This document shows positions 33,781 through 41,540 of a stretch of 64,000 nt of DNA, one piece after another (positions within the stretch are counted from its first letter, which is position 1; the number at the start of each line of letters is the position of its first letter). The position numbers and the translations under genes are program-made. Source of the DNA: Poriferisodalis sp965221945. Lineage in GTDB: Bacteria > Actinomycetota > Acidimicrobiia > Acidimicrobiales > Poriferisodalaceae. Under the pieces are notes generated by a model. It searched no databases and was not told where the DNA came from. It was given only the letters and a program-made list of their open reading frames with translations. The stretch covers positions 1,054,001 through 1,118,000 of the forward strand of contig NZ_OZ244925.1 in the NCBI RefSeq assembly GCF_965221945.1. The letters are read 5' to 3'.

Positions 33781-34809
33781 CTAGGCCGAGGCCGTTGAAC
33801 CGCTGAGCAACCGCTTGCAACCAGAGACGACGCCCCTGCGGAATATCTCGAGTTGGTCGTCGGGCCATAGGACCTCGGGCCGCTGGGCCCTCCAGCCGAG
33901 GATTGCCATGCCGCGGATGAGCTCGAACATCGGCACGAGCGCCAGGTCGTCATCGCTGATGGGGCGGACTGCTCGGTAGCTGCGCAGGAACGCCTGCCGG
34001 GCAGCCCGAAAATCCGCCGTACCTCTCGAATGGAACATGGCCACAGCGATGTCGTACTGGTGCCATCCGAAGCCGGCGTCGTCGAAATCGATCACGCTGA
34101 GCTGCCCGTTGTGGGTGAGCAGGTTTGCCAGGTGCAGATCGGCATGTATCATGCTGAAGGTCCGGCGCGGCTCGCCATAGCGACGAAGCCGTTCCCGGCA
34201 ATGATCGCGGGCCGTGATCAGCAGGTCCCGCTCGCGCCCATCGAGCACCGGGTTCTCCCAGAATGGGCCCCAGAAGGGTGCATCGCCGAGCAAGCCGTCC
34301 AAGTCCAAGCGGTGGCGCCGGAACGATGACGGCGGTGTCCAGTTGGCCGCCTGGTTGTGCATCGCTGCCATCAGGCCACCGAGCTGCCCGAACGGCCCGG
34401 TGATCTCGGCCGGTTCTGTTGCGTCGGTGCTCTTTTTGTGCGCAGTGAGCAGCTCGCCGACGATCTCTCCCGGCGCCCAGAGGTTGAGTCCGACCTGTCG
34501 TGTCTCGTCATCGGCGATTTCCACTGGCACGAAGTAGCGGCCGTCGGGTGCCGCAACCGGCGTCGGCACGGAAATGCCGCTGCTGCGCAGCGCCTCCAGC
34601 CAGACGCGTTCGGAATTGAGTTCGTCGACGGTGTGGTAACCGGGCCGGTGCAATCGCAGAACGTAGGCCTGAGGTGAGCGGTCGTCGTCAGCGCGAAACG
34701 TGACGTTCTCGCTGATGCCGATCAGTTGCACGTGTGCCGAACCGAGGCCAAACGCTCGGAGCGCCTCGCGGGCCGGCGATTCGTACGGGGCCGCAGCCCC
34801 GTCAACCAT
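33781..34809 (-). CDS. APH-fold kinase (homoserine/hydroxylysine kinase-like)
   Basis: A 342-residue aminoglycoside-phosphotransferase-fold kinase. The catalytic loop SMIHADLHLANLL keeps His, Asp and Asn, and VIDFDDAGFG holds the metal-binding Asp. The N-terminal lobe (GISENVTFRADDD, YVLRLHRPGYH) has the nucleotide-contact Lys replaced by Arg, as often in this group. Its first 8 bases overlap the aminotransferase-fold gene. Kinases of this fold phosphorylate hydroxyls of amino alcohols such as ethanolamine or hydroxylysine. Confidence 0.85.
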   Translation of the reverse strand: MVDGAAAPYESPAREALRAFGLGSAHVQLIGISENVTFRADDDRSPQAYVLRLHRPGYHTVDELNSERVWLEALRSSGISVPTPVAAPDGRYFVPVEIADDETRQVGLNLWAPGEIVGELLTAHKKSTDATEPAEITGPFGQLGGLMAAMHNQAANWTPPSSFRRHRLDLDGLLGDAPFWGPFWENPVLDGRERDLLITARDHCRERLRRYGEPRRTFSMIHADLHLANLLTHNGQLSVIDFDDAGFGWHQYDIAVAMFHSRGTADFRAARQAFLRSYRAVRPISDDDLALVPMFELIRGMAILGWRAQRPEVLWPDDQLEIFRRGVVSGCKRLLSGSTASA

Positions 34810-36094
34810 CGAGGTCCGCCAGCACAGCGTCGAATGCTGCCAAGAACTCGTCTGCGTGGGACTGCTGCAGCACGAGCGGCGGCCGGAGCTTCAGCACATT
34901 GGCGAACGCGCCGGCGTTCGACGCCAGAATGCCCCGGTCTTTCAGCCGGTCGGTGACCTCCACCGCGCGAGCACGGTCGGGCGCCAGGTCATCACCGGGC
35001 GTCACCATCTCCACGCCGATGAACAGGCCGTGCCCGCGGACGTCGCCGATCCAGGAGCACCCTTCGGCCCGTTCGGCAAGCGCAGCCTTCAGCTTCCCGC
35101 CGATCTCGCTGACGCTCGCGGCCAGATCCCGCTCTTCGATCTCATCGATCACCGCATGACCAACAGCGGCCTGCAGGGGACTGGCGGCGAAGGTGTTGAA
35201 GTGTCGGGTGCTGGCACGGAAACCCTCGACGAGCTCGCGGCTTGCGACCGTCGCCGACAGGGGCAGGCCGTTGCCCATCGGTTTGCCCATCACTGCGATG
35301 TCCGGCTCGAATCCCGTGACCTCGTAGCCCCACCAGCGGCCCGTGCGGCAATAGCCGGCCTGCACCTCGTCCGCGATGACCAGCCCGCCGGCGTCGCGGA
35401 CCATCTGTGCAGCCTTCGCCATGAAATCGCCGGGGATGTCTGGCAGGCCCTCGTTGGCCAGGATCGAGCACAGAATGATCGCCGCGACCCCCTGTCCCGA
35501 TGCCTCCAAGTGGTCGATGGCAGCAGCGAACTCTTCCAGATAGGCGTCGGCGAGCTCGTCGTCGTCAAGCCCGTCGGTGATGGGGCGGAAGCGCTGGGGG
35601 AACGGAATCGTCGCAATATCGGGGTGCTCGTCGGGCCGCCTCGCCGCCAGCGTCAGCGCGATGACCGCCTCGGTATTGCCGTGGTAGGTGGCATCAGTAG
35701 CGATCACACCCCGCCGACCCGTTGCCTGCCGCGCCATGCGCAGCGCCACCTCGACGGCCTCGGTGCCGCTGCAGCTGATGACGGCGCTCTCGATTCCGTC
35801 GGCATGCAGGCCTACGAGTCGTTCGGCGAAGCTCACGATGCCCTCGTGCAGATACCGGCTGTGCACATTCAGCGTGGCCTGCTGGGCGGCCATCGCCTCG
35901 GCAACACGTGGGTTGCCATGCCCCACGCAGGGCACGTTGTTGTACATGTCGATGTAGCGGCGGCCGTCTGCGTCGAACAGCTCGACCCCGTCGCCTCGCA
36001 CGATGTGCAGCGGCTCGGAATAGAAGAGCGGCGCGCCGGCGCCCAGCGCTTGATCCCGCCGAGCTTGCAGCGGCAGGCTCGATGTCGAATTCAT
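34802..36094 (-). CDS. Class III aminotransferase-fold protein (phospho-lyase-like)
   Basis: A 430-residue PLP protein. The N-terminal LFYSEPLHIVRGDGVELFDADGRRYIDMYNNVPCVGHGNPRV region resembles the AGXT2L group (ethanolamine-phosphate and phosphohydroxylysine phospho-lyases) more than ordinary omega-aminotransferases. PLP contacts are GTEAVEVALRMAR, the Asp of VIADEVQAGYCRTG and Lys of VMGKPMGNGLPL. Phospho-lyases remove phosphate and ammonia to leave an aldehyde. ATG at 36094 is chosen; GTG at 36100 is possible. It is the first gene of the kinase/ALDH operon. Confidence 0.83.
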   Translation of the reverse strand: MNSTSSLPLQARRDQALGAGAPLFYSEPLHIVRGDGVELFDADGRRYIDMYNNVPCVGHGNPRVAEAMAAQQATLNVHSRYLHEGIVSFAERLVGLHADGIESAVISCSGTEAVEVALRMARQATGRRGVIATDATYHGNTEAVIALTLAARRPDEHPDIATIPFPQRFRPITDGLDDDELADAYLEEFAAAIDHLEASGQGVAAIILCSILANEGLPDIPGDFMAKAAQMVRDAGGLVIADEVQAGYCRTGRWWGYEVTGFEPDIAVMGKPMGNGLPLSATVASRELVEGFRASTRHFNTFAASPLQAAVGHAVIDEIEERDLAASVSEIGGKLKAALAERAEGCSWIGDVRGHGLFIGVEMVTPGDDLAPDRARAVEVTDRLKDRGILASNAGAFANVLKLRPPLVLQQSHADEFLAAFDAVLADLDG

Positions 36095-36155
36095 GCGCAC
36101 GCACCCCAGGCATCGCAGCCCGCGGGCGCGGGCGGTGCAGCGCGCAGCGGCGAAC

Positions 36156-37031
36156 TCACTCCTGGGGCGTCAGGAGCGCAGAGTTGGAGTGCTTGGAACT
36201 CGGCTTGCGCCCCAGCACGATCTCCGGTGTGAGCAGGTCGACTGGCCCCGGCATGCCATGCGGGTCCGAGTAGTAGCCGAGGGCGTAGTTGCCCATCGAG
36301 TACCCCATCAGATCTGCCAGCTCCGGATCAAGGTCCTTGGCGACCTCGGGCGGGCAGGACAGGAACTGGTTCTCCTCGGTGCGCAGCCAGCCGAGCGTGT
36401 AGGTGATGTTGACGCCGGTGCGGTCGGCATCGCTGCGGTTCTCGCCCCCGCCGTGGATCACCGAGCCCGAATACAGCAAGACCGACCCGGCGCCCATTGC
36501 GGCTTGGGTCTTCTCGTCGTCGGTGGCCCGGCGTTCTTCGTCCCAACCAGGGCTTCCCGGAACGATCCGAGTGCCGCCGTTCTCGTCGGTGAAATCGGTG
36601 AGCGCCCACATGGTGTTGAACTGCGGCTCGATCTGATCGGGGATGTAGCCGCCCCATGCCAGACGGTCTCGGTGCAGCGGCTGGGTGCCCTGGCCCGGCT
36701 TGATGTTGATGACCTGGGTCAGGTGCAGCTGGATCTTGTTCGTGTAGGGGCCGAGGAACCGGTTGGCCATGCTGATGACCGTGTCGTGCATCACCAATTC
36801 ACGGCACGCCGCCGAGCGCGCCACCAGCGCTCCGGTACGGGTGGTGTTGTGACCTGAGAAGTTGTCGAGCCCGCCGGGTGTCTTGTCGATCCATGGCCAT
36901 AACTCGGCCTCGAGCCGCTCCACCATGTGCAGATCGATGGCGTCCTCGATGATGGCGCCGCCGTCGATCCGCACCACTTCGGCAATCTCGTCCTCGTTGC
37001 TGTCCAGCGTGAATCGTGCAAGCTCGGCCAT
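36156..37031 (-). CDS. Phytanoyl-CoA dioxygenase (PhyH) family protein
   Basis: A 291-residue Fe(II)/2-oxoglutarate oxygenase. The metal triad can be placed at His and Asp of PLHRDRLAWGG and His of GSVIHGGGENRS; the Arg in the following region would hold 2-oxoglutarate. Family members hydroxylate diverse small molecules. ATG at 37031 gives a typical N-terminus (AELARFTLDSNEDE); the longer open frame to 37514 overlaps a toxin gene and is not used. It lies 61 bases upstream of the aminotransferase-fold gene and may be co-transcribed with it. Confidence 0.85.
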   Translation of the reverse strand: MAELARFTLDSNEDEIAEVVRIDGGAIIEDAIDLHMVERLEAELWPWIDKTPGGLDNFSGHNTTRTGALVARSAACRELVMHDTVISMANRFLGPYTNKIQLHLTQVINIKPGQGTQPLHRDRLAWGGYIPDQIEPQFNTMWALTDFTDENGGTRIVPGSPGWDEERRATDDEKTQAAMGAGSVLLYSGSVIHGGGENRSDADRTGVNITYTLGWLRTEENQFLSCPPEVAKDLDPELADLMGYSMGNYALGYYSDPHGMPGPVDLLTPEIVLGRKPSSKHSNSALLTPQE

Positions 37032-37104
37032 GCCGAAACAGTACGCGTCGGCGGGACGAGTCGCCGGACTCGTCTCACGGGCCGCCGCACCGCCGATACA
37101 CGGT

Positions 37105-37518
37105 TCAGACGGCGACGATCTCGATGAGATGATCCAAGCCCACGAAGTCGTCGGGATTGCGCGTGTACAAGGGCAGTCCATGAGCCATCGCGGTGGCGGC
37201 AATAAGCAGATCGACCGCACGGCTACCGCGGGGCTTGCGGCCCGCGGCCGCGACCGTCGCCGCAACCCGACCGTATGCCCGAGCAGCGTCAACATCGAAT
37301 GCGATGGGGTGAAAAGTGGCTTCGACGTGCTGGAGAAATTGTTGTCGCGCGGCTCGCTCGGTTGTATTCGGCGCGACGGGTGGGCCGACTGCCAGTTCCG
37401 CGAGTGTGATGGCGCTGATGGCATGCACCGCTGGCAGGGCCGTCGTGTCGAGACTCCGCAAGTCGACCACGACCGAGGTGTCGAGCAATCCGATCGCGGA
37501 CTGCGGCGATTCAAGCAC
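37105..37518 (-). CDS. PIN-domain toxin (VapC-like)
   Basis: A 137-residue PIN-domain toxin: D in IGLLDTSVVVDL, E in ITLAELAVG, D in SRAVDLLIAATA and D near the C-terminus in RNPDDFVGL. GTG at 37518 is the most likely start and overlaps the end of the antitoxin gene by 8 bases. Confidence 0.88.
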   Translation of the reverse strand: MLESPQSAIGLLDTSVVVDLRSLDTTALPAVHAISAITLAELAVGPPVAPNTTERAARQQFLQHVEATFHPIAFDVDAARAYGRVAATVAAAGRKPRGSRAVDLLIAATAMAHGLPLYTRNPDDFVGLDHLIEIVAV

Positions 37519-37765
37519 GAGGCCAGGGGTCTTGGTCGATGATTGCGTCGAGGTCGGCTCGTAACTCTGCGTAGTCGATCTGCGGCGCGCCCTTGAATGC
37601 GTCGAGCACCTCGTGGGCGGGCACAAAGAGGCGGCGACCTACAGGAAGCAGGCGCGCTACCGGCTCGCCGTTGCTGGTGACGATGAACGACTCGCCCATC
37701 CCGACAGAGCGCATGATCTTCCCGCTGTCATTGCGGAGTTCGCGCTGACTGATCTCACGTTCCAC
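37511..37765 (-). CDS. Phd/YefM-family antitoxin
   Basis: An 84-residue antitoxin: EREISQRELRNDSGKIMRSV, then GESFIVTSNGEPVARLLPVG, is the Phd/YefM fold, with a C-terminal toxin-binding region. GTG at 37765 is the start; an operator palindrome ends 8 bases upstream of it, so the mRNA is probably leaderless or has a minimal leader. Confidence 0.87.
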   Translation of the reverse strand: MEREISQRELRNDSGKIMRSVGMGESFIVTSNGEPVARLLPVGRRLFVPAHEVLDAFKGAPQIDYAELRADLDAIIDQDPWPRA

Positions 37766-37773
37766 CAGGCCAG

Positions 37774-37792
37774 TGTAGCACGGCTTGCTACA
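37774..37792 (-). promoter_or_regulatory. Operator palindrome of toxin-antitoxin operon
   Basis: TGTAGCA-AGCCG-TGCTACA (minus strand) is a perfect inverted repeat with 7-base arms and a 5-base spacer, 8 bases before the antitoxin GTG. TGCTACACT near its end includes a plausible -10 box (TACACT). Confidence 0.65.
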
Positions 37793-37851
37793 GTGTGGGC
37801 CCAGTGGCAGGACCGCCGTCGGCACGGCTCCCTCCGTGGGCTGGTGATGCC

Positions 37852-38295
37852 TCACCGGCATAGGTCACGGCGGAGGTGAATGGCCCGAGAAGTCTGGCGA
37901 ATCGGCCGCCACGTGGACGACGCTGCTCGGCGACTGTGGGTGCCCCGGTGCTCGGTGACGCAGGCGCGATGGGCCGTAGACCCGCTCGAACTGCTCCTTT
38001 GCGAGATTGCCACCAGGCCGTGATGCAGGAACCGGCTGCTGGCCTCGCTCCACACGACATGCGCGTCCACCTCCGCCTGCATTCGCGCGAGATCTGCATC
38101 TACTTCGCGCTTGAAGTCCGTCAAATGTTGGCGGAGCGCCCGCAGCTCCGCCTTGTTACGCGTGACCTGGCGGCGGTAGCGGCGGAGCAGTTCGAACTGG
38201 CCTCCGATGCTGAGCATCGTGACGAGCACGGACCAGACGACGAGTGCTGATTTTGGTACCCCAACGGCGAGCAACGCGTCCATCGCCCCCGTCAT
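37852..38295 (-). CDS. Small membrane-anchored coiled-coil protein, hypothetical
   Basis: A 147-residue frame. Residues about 13-35 (VPKSALVVWSVLVTMLSIGGQF) form one transmembrane helix, followed by a charged helical segment to about residue 85 (RRYRRQVTRNKAELRALR...) likely to be a coiled coil. The last 50 residues are Ser/Arg-rich, unlike a folded domain, so the original stop may have been lost. The function is unknown. The layout (one membrane helix plus coiled coil) matches the small protein at 62660-63097. Confidence 0.45.
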   Translation of the reverse strand: MTGAMDALLAVGVPKSALVVWSVLVTMLSIGGQFELLRRYRRQVTRNKAELRALRQHLTDFKREVDADLARMQAEVDAHVVWSEASSRFLHHGLVAISQRSSSSGSTAHRACVTEHRGTHSRRAASSTWRPIRQTSRAIHLRRDLCR

Positions 38296-38405
38296 TGGTC
38301 ATCGCCTGGGGTGCCGTGCGTGTGTCGGTGTCTGCTTGTCGATGCCATGGCCGCATGACAGCAGTCGCGAGAAGTTAAAGCAACAGAATTTACTGAGACT
38401 TACTG

Positions 38406-38801
38406 TTAGACGCCGTCCAGCGGTTCAGTGGGGCCGTACGTGCGCAGTTCGACCTCGTTGCCGTCGGGATCGTGGACATAGACGGCCGAGCCCCAGCCAC
38501 GTGCTCCGTAGACCCGCGGCGAACGTCGGACGACCTCGACGTCTGGATGTGCAGCAATCTCTTCGGCATCGCCAGTGATCCACAGGGCGAAGTGCCCGAG
38601 ATTCTCGCCGCTGCGAACAGTCTCCACGAGGTCGATGATGGTGCCCTCGTCGATGCGCACTGAGGGGAACGGCGCCTCGCCCGCCTGCCATTCGTCGTAC
38701 CGAACCGGTGTGAGTCCCAGCCGGTCCCGGTACCAGGCCAGCGAGCGCTCGGCGTCGGTGACGTTGAGCACGATGTGATCGAGTCCCTGAACCGCTGCCA
38801 C
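38406..38801 (-). CDS. Glyoxalase/VOC family protein
   Basis: A 131-residue single VOC domain, probably dimeric. Landmarks are QGLDHIVLNVTDAERSLAWYRDRLGL with the first metal His, GHFALWI with the second, and YVHDPDGNEVELR with the Glu ligand. It is similar to glyoxalase/bleomycin-resistance-like proteins; the substrate is unknown. GTG at 38801 is chosen from the family-like N-terminus. Confidence 0.8.
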   Translation of the reverse strand: MAAVQGLDHIVLNVTDAERSLAWYRDRLGLTPVRYDEWQAGEAPFPSVRIDEGTIIDLVETVRSGENLGHFALWITGDAEEIAAHPDVEVVRRSPRVYGARGWGSAVYVHDPDGNEVELRTYGPTEPLDGV

Positions 38802-38896
38802 AACGCCAGTATCGGCGATCGAGCATTGCGCCCGCTGCAGCGCCACTCACCCGTGCACCCGGTGCCGACCCAGCGGGTCGTTCTACGCTGCGCCAG

Positions 38897-39871
38897 GTGA
38901 GTCAGCCCTCCGACAGCGTCCCCGTCTTCACACCCGACGACGACGGGTTCCACGCGCATATGAGGGGCGACGACTGGTGGTTCACCGAGACAGCGTGGTT
39001 CTCGTTCCATCAACGCGAACGAGCCCTCGGGGGATGGCTCTACACGCTGGCGCGTCACAACATCGGCACGATCTCCGGAGGGGCATGGGTGTGGGACGCC
39101 ACAGCGCACCTGCCCTGGGAAGTGCCCTACAGCTCCAATCTCACCGCTCTGCGGCTGCCGCCAGAACTCGACCTGCGCGATGCGACGCTGCCGAACGGTG
39201 TGAGCGTCCGTGTCGAGACTCCCACGATGGCGTACCGGCTCGGCTACGACGACCCGGGCCGATTCACGGCCGATTTGCGCTATGAGGCCGTACTGCCGCC
39301 GCGGCCGCTCACGGCGGGGGGCTCGACGTTCGGCCATTCGGCGCACTTCGACCAGATCGGCAGGGTGACTGGGACCATCGATCTCCACGGCGAAGCCATC
39401 GACATCGACTGCTGGTCGATGCGCGACCGAACGTGGGGGCGGCGGCCAGAAGATCGTCCACGCCAGGCGGCCTACGTGACCGGTGCTGGTGATGACGGCT
39501 CGGGCTTCCTGGCTGTCACCAACACTCGCGACGGCACCGATCGGATTTCCTACGGCTTTGTCCAGCGCGGAGACTCACAAATCAGCCTCGTCGATGGCGA
39601 GCGGACCGTGCAGCGCGACCCCGACGGATGGGTGACCGATTTGCACATCGATGCCGTCGACGCCTCGGGAGCGCAATTCGTGGCTTTGGGACGCTCGGTC
39701 AGCCGAATCGTGATCAACCGCCACAGCTTCATCGACATCAACAGCCTGGTGCAGTGGGAGGTCGACGGCATCGGCACCTGGTGGGGCGAGGATCAGGACA
39801 TGTGGCCCGTGCATCGGTTCGCTGCAGCCAAGCGCAGCGGTGACTGGTCGATTCTCGGGTCCCGACGATGA
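38897..39871 (+). CDS. Conserved hypothetical protein, lipocalin/DUF7064-like
   Basis: A 324-residue beta-rich protein with no signal peptide. Tryptophan-rich strands (DDWWFTETAWFSFHQRE, RDRTWGRRPEDRP, WWGEDQDMWPVHRF) recall actinobacterial proteins annotated with DUF7064/DUF7065 domains that sit beside phosphotransferase-family genes. I recognise no catalytic motif. GTG at 38897 is assumed. It is followed 10 bases later by a small helical protein gene and then the phosphotransferase-fold gene, so the three probably form an operon. Confidence 0.6.
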   Translation: MSQPSDSVPVFTPDDDGFHAHMRGDDWWFTETAWFSFHQRERALGGWLYTLARHNIGTISGGAWVWDATAHLPWEVPYSSNLTALRLPPELDLRDATLPNGVSVRVETPTMAYRLGYDDPGRFTADLRYEAVLPPRPLTAGGSTFGHSAHFDQIGRVTGTIDLHGEAIDIDCWSMRDRTWGRRPEDRPRQAAYVTGAGDDGSGFLAVTNTRDGTDRISYGFVQRGDSQISLVDGERTVQRDPDGWVTDLHIDAVDASGAQFVALGRSVSRIVINRHSFIDINSLVQWEVDGIGTWWGEDQDMWPVHRFAAAKRSGDWSILGSRR

Positions 39872-39881
39872 GACCCGCGTC

Positions 39882-40307
39882 GTGAGCCCCGAGGACCACG
39901 AGCTGCTGTCACGGCTGGCCGACACGGTGCGCAGCGACATCGCACCAGCGATCAGCGACGAGTACGCCCGGACGCAGGCGTTCATGGCGGCAGTGATTCT
40001 CCAGCGACTTGCGAAGCAGGCCCGGCTCGGGAGCGAGCATGGCGCCGCTGAGTCCGGCGACGTCGCCGCATTGTCGGACGAACTCGACACGCTGCTTGCC
40101 GGAGCGGATGCCACGACCGATGTCCCTTCCGAGATTCGGGACGCCGTCGCTCGTATGCGCACCCAAGCGTCGATTGCGGCAGCGTCGGACGTCATCGACG
40201 CCGTGTACCAGTGGGGGCCCGATCGGCCCGAAGCGGCTTCGGCTCTGGCGGCCATCCGGCAGATGCTCCGCCGGGATATTGACCGACGCATGGACATCGC
40301 GCAGTGA
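39882..40307 (+). CDS. Small all-helical protein, hypothetical
   Basis: A 141-residue, probably all-alpha protein (SPEDHELLSRLADTVRSDIAPAI..., ARTQAFMAAVILQRLAKQAR). The segment loosely resembles DUF6285 proteins that accompany phosphotransferase-family genes; this match is by eye and weak. GTG at 39882 is chosen; GTG at 39840 would overlap the previous gene. The stop overlaps the next gene start, so the proteins are made together. Confidence 0.6.
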   Translation: MSPEDHELLSRLADTVRSDIAPAISDEYARTQAFMAAVILQRLAKQARLGSEHGAAESGDVAALSDELDTLLAGADATTDVPSEIRDAVARMRTQASIAAASDVIDAVYQWGPDRPEAASALAAIRQMLRRDIDRRMDIAQ

Positions 40308-41365
40308 CCGCGGCGGGGGACCGCGACCTCGGGTCCGGGGAACAAGACCTGTTGGGCGTACTCGGCGAGTACCTGCAGGAGCGCCTCGGAGCGAGCGGCC
40401 CAGTCGACATCGTGAACCCGGAGCGCATCGCTGTGGGCTGGTCTCACGAGACGTGGCTCTTCGAGGCGGTGTGGGCTGACAGTGTCGGAGAGCAGCGACA
40501 GGGCTTCTGCCTGCGTCGGGATCCCGGCAATGCACTGCTGCGAGAGCAATCTGACCTCGCCGAGCAATTCCGAGTCTTGCGGTGCCTCGAGTCCACCGAC
40601 GTCCCTGCACCTCGGGCGTACTGGTACGAGGCCGATCCTGCGGTGCTCGGAGCCCCCGCCATCGTCATGGAGAGAGTTGGCGGCGAGTGCCCAAGCCCGT
40701 GGCGCCGAGCGGGCCGTGAGTACTACGCCGCGGCGGCCGGGCGCGGCGTGCTGCCGGCGAGCTTCACCGATGCCCTGGCGGCGGTGCACAACGTCGACTG
40801 GCAGGCGGCAGGTCTCGAATTCCTCGGGGTCCCGGAGGAGGGCAACGATTTCGCTTTGCGCGAGATCGCCAAGTGGCAGGCGCTCATCGACGACTCCGGA
40901 CATCCGGGCCATCCGATCCTCGCCGACTTGATCGGCTGGCTGAAGCACAACGCGCCGACGACCGAGCAGCTCACGCTCGTGCATGGCGCATATCGAACCG
41001 GCAATGTCCTGATCCACGACGACCAGGTGTCGGCGATTCTCGACTGGGAGCTGCAGGTCATCGGCGACCCCATGTACGACGTGGCCTACATGCTGACCGA
41101 GCTCAATCGGGAGGGCACCGACCTGCTCTCGAATGTCGTGCCCCGGGAACTGTTCTTCGAGCGCTACCAGCAGGCCACCGGCATCGAGATCGACCCCGAG
41201 CGCTGCGCCTACTACCAGCTCCTCTACGCCATGCGCTCAGCGGCGTTCTGGATGAGCGCTGCGGGTCTGTACGCCGACGGCTCGAACAACGATCTGCGCC
41301 TGGCGCGCACCCACTGGTCAGTCACCGTGGCGCTCGAACGCGCGGCGACCGAACTGGGCTACTAG
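40304..41365 (+). CDS. Phosphotransferase-family (APH-fold) protein lacking catalytic Asp
   Basis: A 353-residue protein of the ACAD10/APH-like phosphotransferase family. The catalytic loop normally reads HGDYRxGN; here it is H227-G-A229-Y-R-T-G-N234, so the catalytic-base Asp is Ala. The metal-binding LDWE (residues 246-249) and the N-terminal lobe are intact, and there is no frameshift. It may be a pseudokinase that binds a nucleotide or acyl-CoA without transferring phosphate, or may use another residue. GTG at 40304 overlaps the preceding small gene. Confidence 0.82.
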   Translation: MTAAGDRDLGSGEQDLLGVLGEYLQERLGASGPVDIVNPERIAVGWSHETWLFEAVWADSVGEQRQGFCLRRDPGNALLREQSDLAEQFRVLRCLESTDVPAPRAYWYEADPAVLGAPAIVMERVGGECPSPWRRAGREYYAAAAGRGVLPASFTDALAAVHNVDWQAAGLEFLGVPEEGNDFALREIAKWQALIDDSGHPGHPILADLIGWLKHNAPTTEQLTLVHGAYRTGNVLIHDDQVSAILDWELQVIGDPMYDVAYMLTELNREGTDLLSNVVPRELFFERYQQATGIEIDPERCAYYQLLYAMRSAAFWMSAAGLYADGSNNDLRLARTHWSVTVALERAATELGY

Positions 41366-41540
41366 GCGGCCCCCGGACTGGCTGCTTCGGCCGGTGCTGT
41401 CGGGTGCTGGAACGGGCCTGGCCGTCGCTCCCTTGTCAAGCGGCGAATGCGTGAGGACGTCTTCGGGCGGTCCGGTGCCTCGGAGTGCGAGTGCTAGCAG
41501 ACGGGTTCGCTGGCCGTGGGGTGTGCGTCCTGAGGTGTGT

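Noticed and set aside
36156..37514. 452-codon version of the phytanoyl-CoA dioxygenase-like gene
   Set aside because: The N-terminal part overlaps the PIN-toxin gene out of frame; the internal ATG at 37031 gives a family-like start.
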